Assembly (NCBI GenBank): GCA_019749855.1
Contig: JAIEPI010000041.1
Location: forward strand, 1 to 27,969
Direction: 5' to 3'
From: Rickettsiales bacterium
GTDB lineage: Bacteria; Pseudomonadota; Alphaproteobacteria; Rickettsiales; UBA998
DNA: 27,969 nt
Below, piece after piece: positions 1 to 6,119 of the stretch. Position 1 is the stretch's first letter, and each line of letters opens with the position of its first letter. The notes beneath the pieces are model-generated. The model saw only the letters and a list, made by a program, of their open reading frames with translations, was not told the DNA's origin and did not search any database. The position numbers were made by a program, and so were the translations under genes.

Positions 1-53
1 GCAACAGCAAAGACGCGCGTATAGAAAAAGAAGTGGCCACGGAAGGCGTCTAG
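1..53 (+). CDS. 3' end of an unidentified gene (5' truncated by window)
   Basis: Frame 3 is open from the window edge to a TAG at 51-53 and encodes a short charged tail (NSKDARIEKEVATEGV). It is followed 20 bp later by a strong terminator, which fits the end of a transcription unit. Frame 2 is also open, to a TGA at 71-73, so the frame choice is not certain. Nothing in the tail allows the protein to be named. Confidence 0.3.
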   Translation, partial: NSKDARIEKEVATEGV

Positions 54-73
54 ACTTCTGTCGTCAAAAATGA

Positions 74-106
74 AAAAAAGCCCGATCAACTGGTCGGGCT
101 TTTTTT
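74..106 (+). terminator. rho-independent terminator
   Basis: An inverted repeat 79-87 / 92-100 (core AGCCCGA/TCGGGCT, closed by a 4-nt loop) is flanked by an A-run on the left and a run of seven T on the right. The T-run favours termination of the plus-strand gene ending near 53. The flanking A-run means it could also act on minus-strand transcripts. Confidence 0.85.
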
Positions 107-183
107 ATGGGGGCTTAGACTGAAGACCTGTATCATTGCCCTGTAGTATTGAGCATGATTTAATGGTGATCAGGCTTAGGTAT

Positions 184-288
184 AAACAGTCAGAAAATTA
201 GTATTTTTTCGCACGAGTTTTACTTGCCTGTCGCATGAAGTCCACGATTAGGCTATATATATAACATAAAACTTATATCTGACTGTTT
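184..288. repeat. 11-bp inverted repeat upstream of sdhCDAB
   Basis: AAACAGTCAGA at 184-194 is exactly complementary to TCTGACTGTTT at 278-288, with 83 bp of AT-rich DNA between the arms. The right arm ends six bases before the -35 box of the proposed sdh promoter. It could be a pair of regulator half-sites or a long-range hairpin. No regulator is known from the sequence. Confidence 0.5.
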
Positions 289-294
289 TTCAGG

Positions 295-324
295 TTGGCA
301 AGGTTCGGTGAATCTTTATATATA
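295..324 (+). promoter_or_regulatory. candidate sigma70 promoter of sdhCDAB
   Basis: TTGGCA at 295-300 is followed by overlapping TATATA boxes at 317-322 (16-bp spacer) and 319-324 (18-bp spacer). Transcription would start near 330, which agrees with translation from the ATG at 351 and excludes the upstream in-frame ATG at 327. Confidence 0.5.
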
Positions 325-350
325 GGATGCACCTCTTACGGGACAAATCC

Positions 351-776
351 ATGACAGAGATCGTGAACAAACCTACTCCTACCTTGCAGCAGCAGCGTCC
401 GCTTTCGCCGCATCTGGGTATTTATCGCTGGCAGATTTCCAATAGCCTGTCCATTCTGCATCGTCTGACCGGCGTGGCCCTTAGCGGGGGTTCGCTGGTG
501 CTTGCCGTGTGGCTGTGGTGCGCTGCCTACGCGCCTGAGGCGCACGCCATGCTGCATCAGTTTTTTGCCACCCCTTTCGGATTATTCATGCTGGTTGGTT
601 GGAGTGTCGCTTTTTACTACCATTTGGCAACCGGCATCCGGCATCTCTTTTGGGATGTGGGCGTTGGCTTTTCGCTGCCGGTGATGACGCGCTCGGGACA
701 GTTCGTGGTGATCTTTACGCTATGTGCCACGGCAGGCACGTGGGGATTTATATTTAATCGGATGGGGCTTTTATGA
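351..776 (+). CDS. sdhC: succinate dehydrogenase cytochrome b556 subunit
   Basis: This is one of the two membrane anchors of complex II, which bind heme b and ubiquinone in the inner membrane. The 141-residue protein has the SdhC signature SILHRLTG around residues 34-41 and the second signature HLATGIRHLFWD at 91-102, where H91 is the probable heme ligand. Three hydrophobic segments are visible (about 41-60, 77-96, 117-136). The start at 351 is preferred over the in-frame ATG at 327 because the promoter -10 box overlaps the latter and known SdhC proteins begin close to this point. It overlaps sdhD by 4 nt (ATGA) and is the first gene of sdhCDAB. Confidence 0.95.
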   Translation: MTEIVNKPTPTLQQQRPLSPHLGIYRWQISNSLSILHRLTGVALSGGSLVLAVWLWCAAYAPEAHAMLHQFFATPFGLFMLVGWSVAFYYHLATGIRHLFWDVGVGFSLPVMTRSGQFVVIFTLCATAGTWGFIFNRMGLL

Positions 777-1171
777 CACGTAACTCTCATTTACGTAGTC
801 CTTTGTCACGCGTGCGCGGGCTGGGTTCCGCGAAGCAGGGCACGCATGAGTGGCTTTCCACTCGCCTCACATCGCTTGCGTTGGTGCCTTTAACGCTGTG
901 GTTCGTCACCGCGCTCCTCACGGGTGCCTTGACCCTTGATGCAGCTGGCGTGGCGCAGTGGATGGCGCAGCCATTGAATGGCCTACTCATGGCATTGATG
1001 CTGACCGTGACGCTGCATCATTCGCGGCACGGGATTCAGGTCATTCTGGAGGATTATGTGCATGGTGAGGGCATGAAATTTCTGGCGATGACCCTCAACA
1101 CCGGCGTGCATGTTGTGGCGGTGTCCATGTGTGTGTTCGCCATCATTAAACTTCATTTTCTGAACGGATAA
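773..1171 (+). CDS. sdhD: succinate dehydrogenase membrane anchor subunit
   Basis: The second membrane anchor of complex II, 132 residues. After a basic N-terminus it has THEWLSTRLTS (24-34) and three hydrophobic segments. The conserved HHSRHGIQVILEDY block (82-95) supplies the probable heme histidine and the quinone-site Asp/Tyr pair (D94, Y95). Its ATG overlaps the sdhC stop codon, and sdhA begins 3 nt after its stop, so translation of the three is probably coupled. The length is normal for alphaproteobacterial SdhD. Confidence 0.93.
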   Translation: MTRNSHLRSPLSRVRGLGSAKQGTHEWLSTRLTSLALVPLTLWFVTALLTGALTLDAAGVAQWMAQPLNGLLMALMLTVTLHHSRHGIQVILEDYVHGEGMKFLAMTLNTGVHVVAVSMCVFAIIKLHFLNG

Positions 1172-1174
1172 ATC

Positions 1175-2968
1175 ATGCGCTCTGCCTATGAGATCATTGA
1201 CCATCATTATGACGTTGTTGTCGTTGGCGCCGGTGGTGCGGGCCTGCGCGCTACCTTCGGCATGGCCGAAGCGGGCCTGAACACGGCGTGCATTTCCAAG
1301 GTGTTCCCCACGCGCTCGCACACGGTGGCGGCGCAGGGCGGCATTTCGGCGGCGCTGGCAAACATGGGGCAGGATGACTGGCGCTGGCACATGTACGACA
1401 CCATCAAGGGGTCGGACTGGCTGGGCGATCAGGATGCCATTGAATATATGTGCAAAAACGCCATTGATTCCATCATTGAGTTGGAGCATTACGGGGTGCC
1501 GTTTTCGCGCACGCCGGAAGGCAAAATCTATCAGCGTCCGTTTGGTGGCATGACCACGCATTATGGCGAAGGGCCAGCGGCGCAGCGCACCTGTGCAGCG
1601 GCGGATCGCACCGGTCACGCAATCCTGCACACGCTTTACACGCAGGCCCTGCGGCATCAGGCGCAGTTCTTCATCGAGTATTTCGCGCTTGATCTTCTCA
1701 TGGATGATGAGGGCCAGTGCTGTGGCGTCATGGCTTGGAACCTCGATGATGGCACGCTGCACCGCTTTAATGCGCAAACAGTGGTGCTGGCGACTGGCGG
1801 TTACGGGCGCGCCTATTTCTCAGCGACCTCCGCGCATACCTGCACCGGTGATGGCGGTGGCATGGTGCTGCGTGCTGGATTGCCGCTACAGGATATGGAA
1901 TTTGTGCAGTTTCACCCGACCGGAATTTACGGCGCGGGCGTACTGATTACTGAGGGCGTGCGCGGGGAGGGCGGTATTCTGCGTAACTCGGAGGGTGAGC
2001 GCTTCATGGAGCGTTATGCGCCACACGCCAAAGACCTTGCCTCGCGCGATGTGGTCTCGCGTTCCATGACCATCGAAATCCGTGAAGGCCGTGGCGTTGG
2101 GCCAAAGAAAGATCATATTTATTTGCATCTTGAGCATCTTGATCCCGACGTGATCCATAAGCGCCTGCCGGGCATCGCCGAAACCGCCAAAATCTTTGCC
2201 GGTGTTGACGTGACGCGTCAGCCGATTCCGGTGTTGCCGACGGTGCATTATAATATGGGTGGGATTCCTACCAATTATCACGGTGAAGTGGTGACACTTT
2301 ATAACGGCAACCCCGATCAGGTGGTGCCTGGCCTGATGGCGATTGGAGAGTCGGCCTGTGTTTCGGTGCATGGCGCGAATCGTCTGGGGTCGAACTCGCT
2401 GCTCGATCTGGTGGTATTTGGCCGCGCCGCCGCGCACCGCGCCAAGGCGACCATAACCCCGGGCGTTGCTCCCAAGAAAGCGCCTGCTGCCGCCACTGAG
2501 ATGGCGCTGGATCATCTGGAGCGTATTCGCCAGTCCAAAGGCAGTCTGCGCACCGCCGAGATTCGCAGCTCCATGCAAGCGACCATGCAGAGCAATGCGG
2601 CGGTGTTCCGCACCAAGGACGTTCTGGATGAGGGCGTGCAGAAGATTGACCACACCTTCGCCAGCTACAAAGACCTCTCCATTCAGGATCGCAGCATGGT
2701 GTGGAACAGTGATCTGGTCGAGGCGTTGGAGCTGGAAAATCTGCTGCTGCAATCGGTGGCGACGCTGCATTCGGCCTCCAACCGTAAGGAAAGCCGTGGC
2801 GCGCATGCGCGTGAGGATTTTAGTGAGCGTAATGATGATGAATGGATGAAGCACACGCTCTCATGGGTGGATGACAATGGACAGGTGGTGATTGATTACC
2901 GTCCGGTGCATCTCTACACCTTAACGACCGATGTGGAGCCAGTTCCACCGAAGAAGCGCGTCTATTAA
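1175..2968 (+). CDS. sdhA: succinate dehydrogenase flavoprotein subunit
   Basis: This subunit oxidises succinate to fumarate using covalently bound FAD and faces the cytoplasm. The 597-residue protein has an N-terminal dinucleotide-binding motif (VVVGAGGAGLRA, 15-26) and SHTVAAQGG, in which H49 matches the histidine that carries FAD. Further on are the substrate-site blocks GGMTTHYGEG, HPTGIYGAG, EGVRGEGG, HYNMGGIPTN and ANRLGSNSLLD. The C-terminal fumarate reductase/SDH domain is complete and the length is typical. Two long antisense reading frames lie over it and are treated as shadows. Confidence 0.98.
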   Translation: MRSAYEIIDHHYDVVVVGAGGAGLRATFGMAEAGLNTACISKVFPTRSHTVAAQGGISAALANMGQDDWRWHMYDTIKGSDWLGDQDAIEYMCKNAIDSIIELEHYGVPFSRTPEGKIYQRPFGGMTTHYGEGPAAQRTCAAADRTGHAILHTLYTQALRHQAQFFIEYFALDLLMDDEGQCCGVMAWNLDDGTLHRFNAQTVVLATGGYGRAYFSATSAHTCTGDGGGMVLRAGLPLQDMEFVQFHPTGIYGAGVLITEGVRGEGGILRNSEGERFMERYAPHAKDLASRDVVSRSMTIEIREGRGVGPKKDHIYLHLEHLDPDVIHKRLPGIAETAKIFAGVDVTRQPIPVLPTVHYNMGGIPTNYHGEVVTLYNGNPDQVVPGLMAIGESACVSVHGANRLGSNSLLDLVVFGRAAAHRAKATITPGVAPKKAPAAATEMALDHLERIRQSKGSLRTAEIRSSMQATMQSNAAVFRTKDVLDEGVQKIDHTFASYKDLSIQDRSMVWNSDLVEALELENLLLQSVATLHSASNRKESRGAHAREDFSERNDDEWMKHTLSWVDDNGQVVIDYRPVHLYTLTTDVEPVPPKKRVY

Positions 2969-3023
2969 TGGTTAATTATTAAGCAGTTGACTGACACCTA
3001 GCAACAGAAAACCGAGCAAAATC

Positions 3024-3821
3024 ATGGCTGAATTTTCACTTCCCGCCAATTCTAAAATCAGCAGCGCAGGGCGTCGTTTCACCGCGGAAGGCGCCAGCAA
3101 TGTGCGCGTGTTCAATATCTACCGCTGGGATCCGAACGATACCGACGAGGCGGGGGTTCCCAAAAATCCGCGCATGGACCGTTATGAGGTGGATATGGAT
3201 GCGTGCGGCCCGATGGTGCTGGACGCGCTCATCAAAATCAAAGGTGAGCATGACCAAACCCTGACGTTCCGGCGCTCTTGCCGTGAGGGGATTTGTGGCT
3301 CCTGCTCGATGAATATCGACGGCACCAACACGCTGGCCTGCACCAAGCCCATTGAAGACGTGAAGGGTGAGGTGACGATTTACCCGCTGCCGCACATGAA
3401 GGTGATCAAGGATCTGGTGCCTGACCTGAAGCATATTTACGCGCAGTACGAATCCATCAAGCCGTGGCTGCAAACGCAGTCAGCGGCGCCCTCTCGTGAG
3501 CGCCTGCAATCACCAGAAGACCGCGAAAAGCTAGACGGGTTGTATGAGTGCATCCTGTGCTTCTGCTGTACAACCTCATGCCCGAGCTATTGGTGGAACC
3601 CTGAGCGTTACCTCGGCCCAGCGGTGCTGCTGCAGGCTTATCGCTGGATTGTGGACTCGCGCGACGAATTCACCGGTGAGCGGCTGGACGATCTGGAGGA
3701 CCCGTTCCGTCTGTATCGCTGCCACACCATCATGAACTGCGCCAAAGCCTGCCCCAAAGGCTTAAATCCCGCCAAAGCCATCGCCGAAATCAAGAAACTG
3801 ATGGTGGAGCGTCGGGCGTAA
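3024..3821 (+). CDS. sdhB: succinate dehydrogenase iron-sulfur subunit
   Basis: This subunit carries electrons from FAD to the quinone site through three Fe-S clusters. The 265-residue protein shows the plant-type 2Fe-2S ligands C86, C91, C94 and C106. The bacterial ferredoxin part follows with CILCFCCTTSCP (C176, C179, C182, C186) and CHTIMNCAKACP (C233, C239, C243). All ligands for the [2Fe-2S], [4Fe-4S] and [3Fe-4S] clusters are present. It starts 55 nt after sdhA with only a weak ribosome-binding site and ends the operon. No mdh or suc genes follow. Confidence 0.97.
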   Translation: MAEFSLPANSKISSAGRRFTAEGASNVRVFNIYRWDPNDTDEAGVPKNPRMDRYEVDMDACGPMVLDALIKIKGEHDQTLTFRRSCREGICGSCSMNIDGTNTLACTKPIEDVKGEVTIYPLPHMKVIKDLVPDLKHIYAQYESIKPWLQTQSAAPSRERLQSPEDREKLDGLYECILCFCCTTSCPSYWWNPERYLGPAVLLQAYRWIVDSRDEFTGERLDDLEDPFRLYRCHTIMNCAKACPKGLNPAKAIAEIKKLMVERRA

Positions 3822-3857
3822 TTGTTAGCCGTCCGTCATGAATCTGACATATTCGTC

Positions 3858-3877
3858 TGTTATCCTACATGATAACA
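3858..3877 (+). promoter_or_regulatory. hairpin upstream of the orphan membrane protein gene
   Basis: TGTTATC (3858-3864) and GATAACA (3871-3877) form a perfect 7-bp inverted repeat around a 6-nt loop. It lies just ahead of the GGATGAGG ribosome-binding site of the gene at 3893. It may be an operator or a weak sdhB terminator. There is no T-run. Confidence 0.25.
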
Positions 3878-3892
3878 ACGGGATGAGGATTT

Positions 3893-4300
3893 ATGTCACA
3901 GAATGGTTCTAGAGATGAGTACAAGGGTGCCGGCCAGATTGTCAATACTCTGGGTAAGGGAACGGTCTATGGCCTTATTGCGGCCATACCTGCATTGCTA
4001 GCGGGCATTGGAGTTGGTTATGTTACGAAAAGCCCGATAGCAGGCATTGTAACACGAACTGTTGTTTGGGGTGGTGCCGTCGTTACGGGCTGGGTGAAAG
4101 GCTGGAATCAGGCCAGTCATGCTCAAGAGCAGCATAAAAATTTAGTATCTGACAATTCAGTATTGAAAGCAGAAAACAAGGGTCTTTCAGAGCAGGTTCA
4201 GTTGACCAAGTCTTTTGCTGAGAAGGTTATAAGCCGTGCACCGGATTCTCATGCGGAGCGCGTCTCATCAGAAGATAAATCCGCTGTCACTGAGCGCTAA
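3893..4300 (+). CDS. hypothetical membrane protein with coiled-coil tail
   Basis: A 135-residue protein that I do not recognise. Residues ~24-50 form a hydrophobic, glycine-rich segment (GLIAAIPALLAGIGVGYV), followed by a second, weaker hydrophobic stretch (~53-67, TRTVVWGGAVVTGW). The rest is hydrophilic and heptad-like (~75-115), then a charged tail. A good ribosome-binding site (GGATGAGG) lies about 7 nt before the ATG. Base composition is visibly more AT-rich than in the sdh genes. It converges on another orphan membrane protein gene (4372-5001), so the two may be related in function, though no sequence similarity is evident. Confidence 0.7.
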   Translation: MSQNGSRDEYKGAGQIVNTLGKGTVYGLIAAIPALLAGIGVGYVTKSPIAGIVTRTVVWGGAVVTGWVKGWNQASHAQEQHKNLVSDNSVLKAENKGLSEQVQLTKSFAEKVISRAPDSHAERVSSEDKSAVTER

Positions 4301-4331
4301 ACTCTTTAACATAATGCAGAAACATGTTTCT

Positions 4332-4354
4332 CTCGTGCAGGATTTCTGCACGAG
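4332..4354. terminator. terminator-like hairpin between convergent genes
   Basis: CTCGTGCAG (4332-4340) and CTGCACGAG (4346-4354) form a perfect 9-bp stem with a 5-nt loop. It sits midway between the converging genes that end at 4300 and 4372. No clear T-run follows on either strand, so it may be a weak bidirectional terminator or an mRNA-end protecting hairpin. Confidence 0.5.
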
Positions 4355-4371
4355 TAAAGTAATAACTGATC

Positions 4372-5001
4372 TCAGCGGCCTGTGTGTGAAGCGACTTCCG
4401 TGGGTGTGGTGGACCGTTCAGCATTGACTTTCTCTACCCACTGACCACCTGATAACAACGTACTTAAACGCTCTTTTTCCTCGGGTGCAGCTTTCTCATA
4501 TGACTTGCGCACCGCACGCACACTTTCTCCAATTTCGGCATCCTTAGCCGTACGAATTTGCTTATAACTTGTATAAGCACCTAGTGCGCCAAGGGCTACT
4601 GTTCCAGCAGCCAAAGCGAGGGTGTATCTAGGGTTTTCTTTAGCGAAACCTTTGGCTTGTTCCCATATCGCGCGTGGTTCCGTCGCCTCATTGACTGCTT
4701 CCCAAAATGCCAAATCTTTCTCTGGATCAATAACTTTAGCAATAGCCTTATATACTTTGCCACCTCTCTCTACTGCTGTTTCTTGGTGCAGAACGGTCGA
4801 GCCTAGCAAATGAGAATGTTTTTTTGCAAAATCTTGGGCGAGACTTGCTCCAAACCAGATTCCCCCTACTAATGCGCTGCTGGCAACACCGCTGGCGGCT
4901 ATACAACCCTTATCAACGAGGGTTGTTTTTTCGCTAGAATTTTCATTAATTATTTTTACATGATCTTCGATCGTATTTGGCTTTGCTGTAAAAATACCCA
5001 T
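4372..5001 (-). CDS. hypothetical membrane protein
   Basis: A 209-residue protein without a recognised family. A hydrophobic segment at ~31-55 (IAASGVASSALVGGIWFGAS) and another at ~126-143 (YTLALAAGTVALGALGAY) are separated by a charged, amphipathic middle part. The C-terminal ~60 residues are hydrophilic and rich in Lys/Glu. The start is supported by GAGGGG about 7 nt upstream. The gene is AT-richer than the neighbouring core genes and looks accessory. It faces the gene at 3893-4300, and its upstream side borders the repeat cluster at 5072-5312. Confidence 0.65.
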   Translation of the reverse strand: MGIFTAKPNTIEDHVKIINENSSEKTTLVDKGCIAASGVASSALVGGIWFGASLAQDFAKKHSHLLGSTVLHQETAVERGGKVYKAIAKVIDPEKDLAFWEAVNEATEPRAIWEQAKGFAKENPRYTLALAAGTVALGALGAYTSYKQIRTAKDAEIGESVRAVRKSYEKAAPEEKERLSTLLSGGQWVEKVNAERSTTPTEVASHTGR

Positions 5002-5071
5002 ATAAGCCCCTCAATATAATTAATTCATAGTAATAAATTTTTGGGACATTTCTCATGAAGCTTTGATGACA

Positions 5072-5194
5072 AATGAGCGCAAAAAAAAGGGCCGGATGCG
5101 GAGGCACCCAGCCCTTTTTTTATTCCGTCATCCTAAGCGCAATGAAGGTTCTCGTTCATCACGGGGAGATCCTCGGGGCACGCCCGAGGATGAC
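5072..5194. repeat. direct repeat copy 1 (terminator plus palindrome)
   Basis: About 123 bp nearly identical to 5993-6114. The only differences I see are one extra A in the A-run and GGT versus TAT near 5148-5150. It contains a rho-independent terminator and a 9-bp palindrome (ATCCTCGGG / CCCGAGGAT at 5169-5177 and 5183-5191). GAGGAT(GAC)-type palindromes of this style occur as dispersed intergenic repeats in alphaproteobacteria. Copies 1 and 2 flank the toxin-antitoxin genes in the same orientation. Confidence 0.9.
5081..5121 (-). terminator. rho-independent terminator, repeat copy 1
   Basis: Read on the minus strand, 5114-5104 pairs with 5099-5089 as an 11-bp stem (two G-U pairs) around a 4-nt loop, followed by eight T. 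On the plus strand the same stem has A-C mismatches, so the minus orientation is the functional one. It would end transcripts of the toxin-antitoxin pair after they cross the carD remnant. Confidence 0.8.
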
Positions 5195-5312
5195 GTGGAC
5201 TAGAGGAGATGCTTCGACTGCGCCTCAAGGCACAGAGAGTCAAGCCCAAGGATGACGAGGACTAGAGGAGATGCTTCGATTTTGCCTCAGGATGAAGAGA
5301 GTGTGGATTAAG
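5189..5312. repeat. two tandem 62-bp units
   Basis: Units at 5189-5250 and 5251-5312. The first ~28 bases (GATGACG.GGACTAGAGGAG and following) differ at one position; the second halves are diverged. The array starts inside the palindromic end of repeat copy 1 and runs into the carD remnant. It has no counterpart next to repeat copy 2, where carD begins 5 bp after the repeat. Confidence 0.65.
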
Positions 5313-5396
5313 CTGCAATTTTACGTAGCATATTCAGAAACTTGTCGGAGGCAACTTCAGCTGCACATCACAGCGGTAGTGTGTTCAATGGCCAGA
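5308..5396 (-). pseudogene. decayed 3' end of a carD gene
   Basis: Reading leftward into the stop at 5308-5310, the last 14 codons give ASDKFLNMLRKIAA, against ASDKLLKMLRKIAA at the end of the intact carD (6120-6629): 12 of 14 identical. Nucleotide similarity continues to about 5396 (LA(x)E...), covering the last ~29 carD codons, but two single-base deletions break the frame. The first 45 bases next to the stop differ at about eight positions. Beyond 5396 similarity stops, and the toxin gene ends 7 bp further on. It is either a displaced old carD tail or the remnant of a second carD copy. Confidence 0.8.
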
Positions 5397-5402
5397 AACA
5401 AT

Positions 5403-5759
5403 TCACAGCTCCAAAATCTGTGCAAGGGCTTGGGATACTTTGCTTATCGTGTCCTCCGACGCGCTCTCGAGTTTACTCCTGAGGCGGTGTTTCGCCACGG
5501 CGCGCACCTGATCGATAACGGCGACTGCGGGTTTGCCCTGGCAGGTCACGCCAATGGTGATGGGTGGATGCGCCTGTGCGGCGCTGGAGAGGGGCACGAC
5601 CACCACCGTATGGCGCAGATGGTTCAACGTGTCGTTGCTGAGCACCAGACAGGGGCGGGTTTTCTGAATTTCCGCACCTTGCGTGGGGTCAAGGCTGACC
5701 CACCAGATTTCGCCGCGCCGTGGCACAGCAGGCTTCTCAGAGCTGTTCTTGGTCATCAA
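5403..5759 (-). CDS. PemK/MazF-family toxin (mRNA endoribonuclease)
   Basis: A 118-residue protein of the MazF/PemK/Kid family, whose members cleave mRNA at short motifs when not held by their antitoxin. Visible family blocks are RRGEIWWVSLDP (14-25), KTRPCLVLSND (33-43, with the conserved R35-P36), VVVVPLSS (52-59) and DQVRAVAKHRL (83-93). The arginine of the RP motif and the Ser/Thr after PL correspond to the active-site pair of MazF. The gene overlaps the end of the upstream antitoxin by 23 nt. ATG codons at 5759 and 5756 are both possible starts. No terminator of its own is seen before the one in repeat copy 1. Confidence 0.92.
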   Translation of the reverse strand: MMTKNSSEKPAVPRRGEIWWVSLDPTQGAEIQKTRPCLVLSNDTLNHLRHTVVVVPLSSAAQAHPPITIGVTCQGKPAVAVIDQVRAVAKHRLRSKLESASEDTISKVSQALAQILEL

Positions 5760-5955
5760 ATGCTTGCCACTCTTGCGTCTCCGCTTGCAGCACCGTGTCC
5801 GCGTTCGCGGCGAGGCAGGCCGCTTCCAAAGCGCTTTGTCGGAGCTTCAATTCCTGCTCAAGCAGCCGCGCCACTGTAGCAGATCGCTCGCGATTGGGAA
5901 TGACGGCCAGAAACTGCCGCGCCAGAGGATCGGGAAGGGAAAGTGTAATACGCAT
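5737..5955 (-). CDS. ribbon-helix-helix antitoxin of the PemK/MazF toxin
   Basis: A 72-residue protein. The N-terminus MRITLSLPDPLARQFLAV, followed by a basic helix and ATVARLLEQEL, has the beta-strand/two-helix pattern of ribbon-helix-helix repressors. The C-terminal half is acidic and Gln/Glu-rich, as expected for the toxin-binding tail. The ATG at 5955 is chosen over a longer frame to 6027 because the RHH strand starts there and a strong promoter lies immediately upstream. That promoter would give a leaderless or nearly leaderless mRNA. It precedes and overlaps the toxin, the usual TA order. It probably represses its own promoter. Confidence 0.85.
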   Translation of the reverse strand: MRITLSLPDPLARQFLAVIPNRERSATVARLLEQELKLRQSALEAACLAANADTVLQAETQEWQAFDDQEQL

Positions 5956-5984
5956 ATGTGCATTATGCTGTATGCAAAGCGTAT
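5948..5984. promoter_or_regulatory. candidate autoregulatory operator of the toxin-antitoxin pair
   Basis: ATACGC (5948-5953) and GCGTAT (5979-5984) are exact inverted arms 25 bp apart. Inside them GCATA (5952-5956) and TATGC (5971-5975) form a second inverted pair. The arms cover the first codons of the antitoxin and the promoter spacer, which is where an RHH antitoxin would be expected to bind. Confidence 0.45.
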
Positions 5985-5990
5985 AGTCAA
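5962..5990 (-). promoter_or_regulatory. sigma70 promoter of the toxin-antitoxin operon
   Basis: On the minus strand, TTGACT (5990-5985) is followed after exactly 17 bp by CATAAT (5967-5962), close to consensus. Only 6 bp separate the -10 box from the antitoxin ATG at 5955, so the transcript should begin at or within a few bases of the start codon. The -35 box nearly touches repeat copy 2. Confidence 0.7.
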
Positions 5991-5992
5991 TG

Positions 5993-6114
5993 AATGAGCG
6001 CAAAAAAAGGGCCGGATGCGGAGGCACCCAGCCCTTTTTTTATTCCGTCATCCTAAGCGCAATGAAGTATCTCGTTCATCACGGGGAGATCCTCGGGGCA
6101 CGCCCGAGGATGAC
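5993..6114. repeat. direct repeat copy 2 (terminator plus palindrome)
   Basis: The second copy of the ~122-bp repeat at 5072-5194. It includes the palindrome arms at 6089-6097 and 6103-6111. It lies directly behind the carD stop codon (6120-6122) and ends abruptly after GATGAC. It is the natural transcription end of carD. Confidence 0.9.
6002..6041 (-). terminator. rho-independent terminator of carD, repeat copy 2
   Basis: Minus-strand stem 6034-6024 / 6019-6009 of 11 bp with two G-U pairs, a 4-nt loop and a run of seven T. It lies about 80 bp after the carD stop and is the same structure as at 5081-5121. Confidence 0.85.
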
Positions 6115-6119
6115 AAGCG

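Noticed and set aside
983..2854. Long antisense reading frames across sdhA (983-1777 and 1886-2854, minus strand)
   Set aside because: They mirror the codon structure of sdhA, encode His/Arg-rich low-complexity sequence and have no recognisable domain. sdhA itself is unambiguous.
5072..5312. CRISPR array or phage attachment cluster
   Set aside because: Only two large repeat copies and two tandem units are present, with no regular short repeat-spacer pattern, and no integrase or cas gene is in the window.
5271..5997. Plus-strand reading frames over the toxin-antitoxin genes
   Set aside because: The opposite strand carries clear PemK/MazF and RHH motifs with a promoter. The plus-strand products have no motif or ribosome-binding site.
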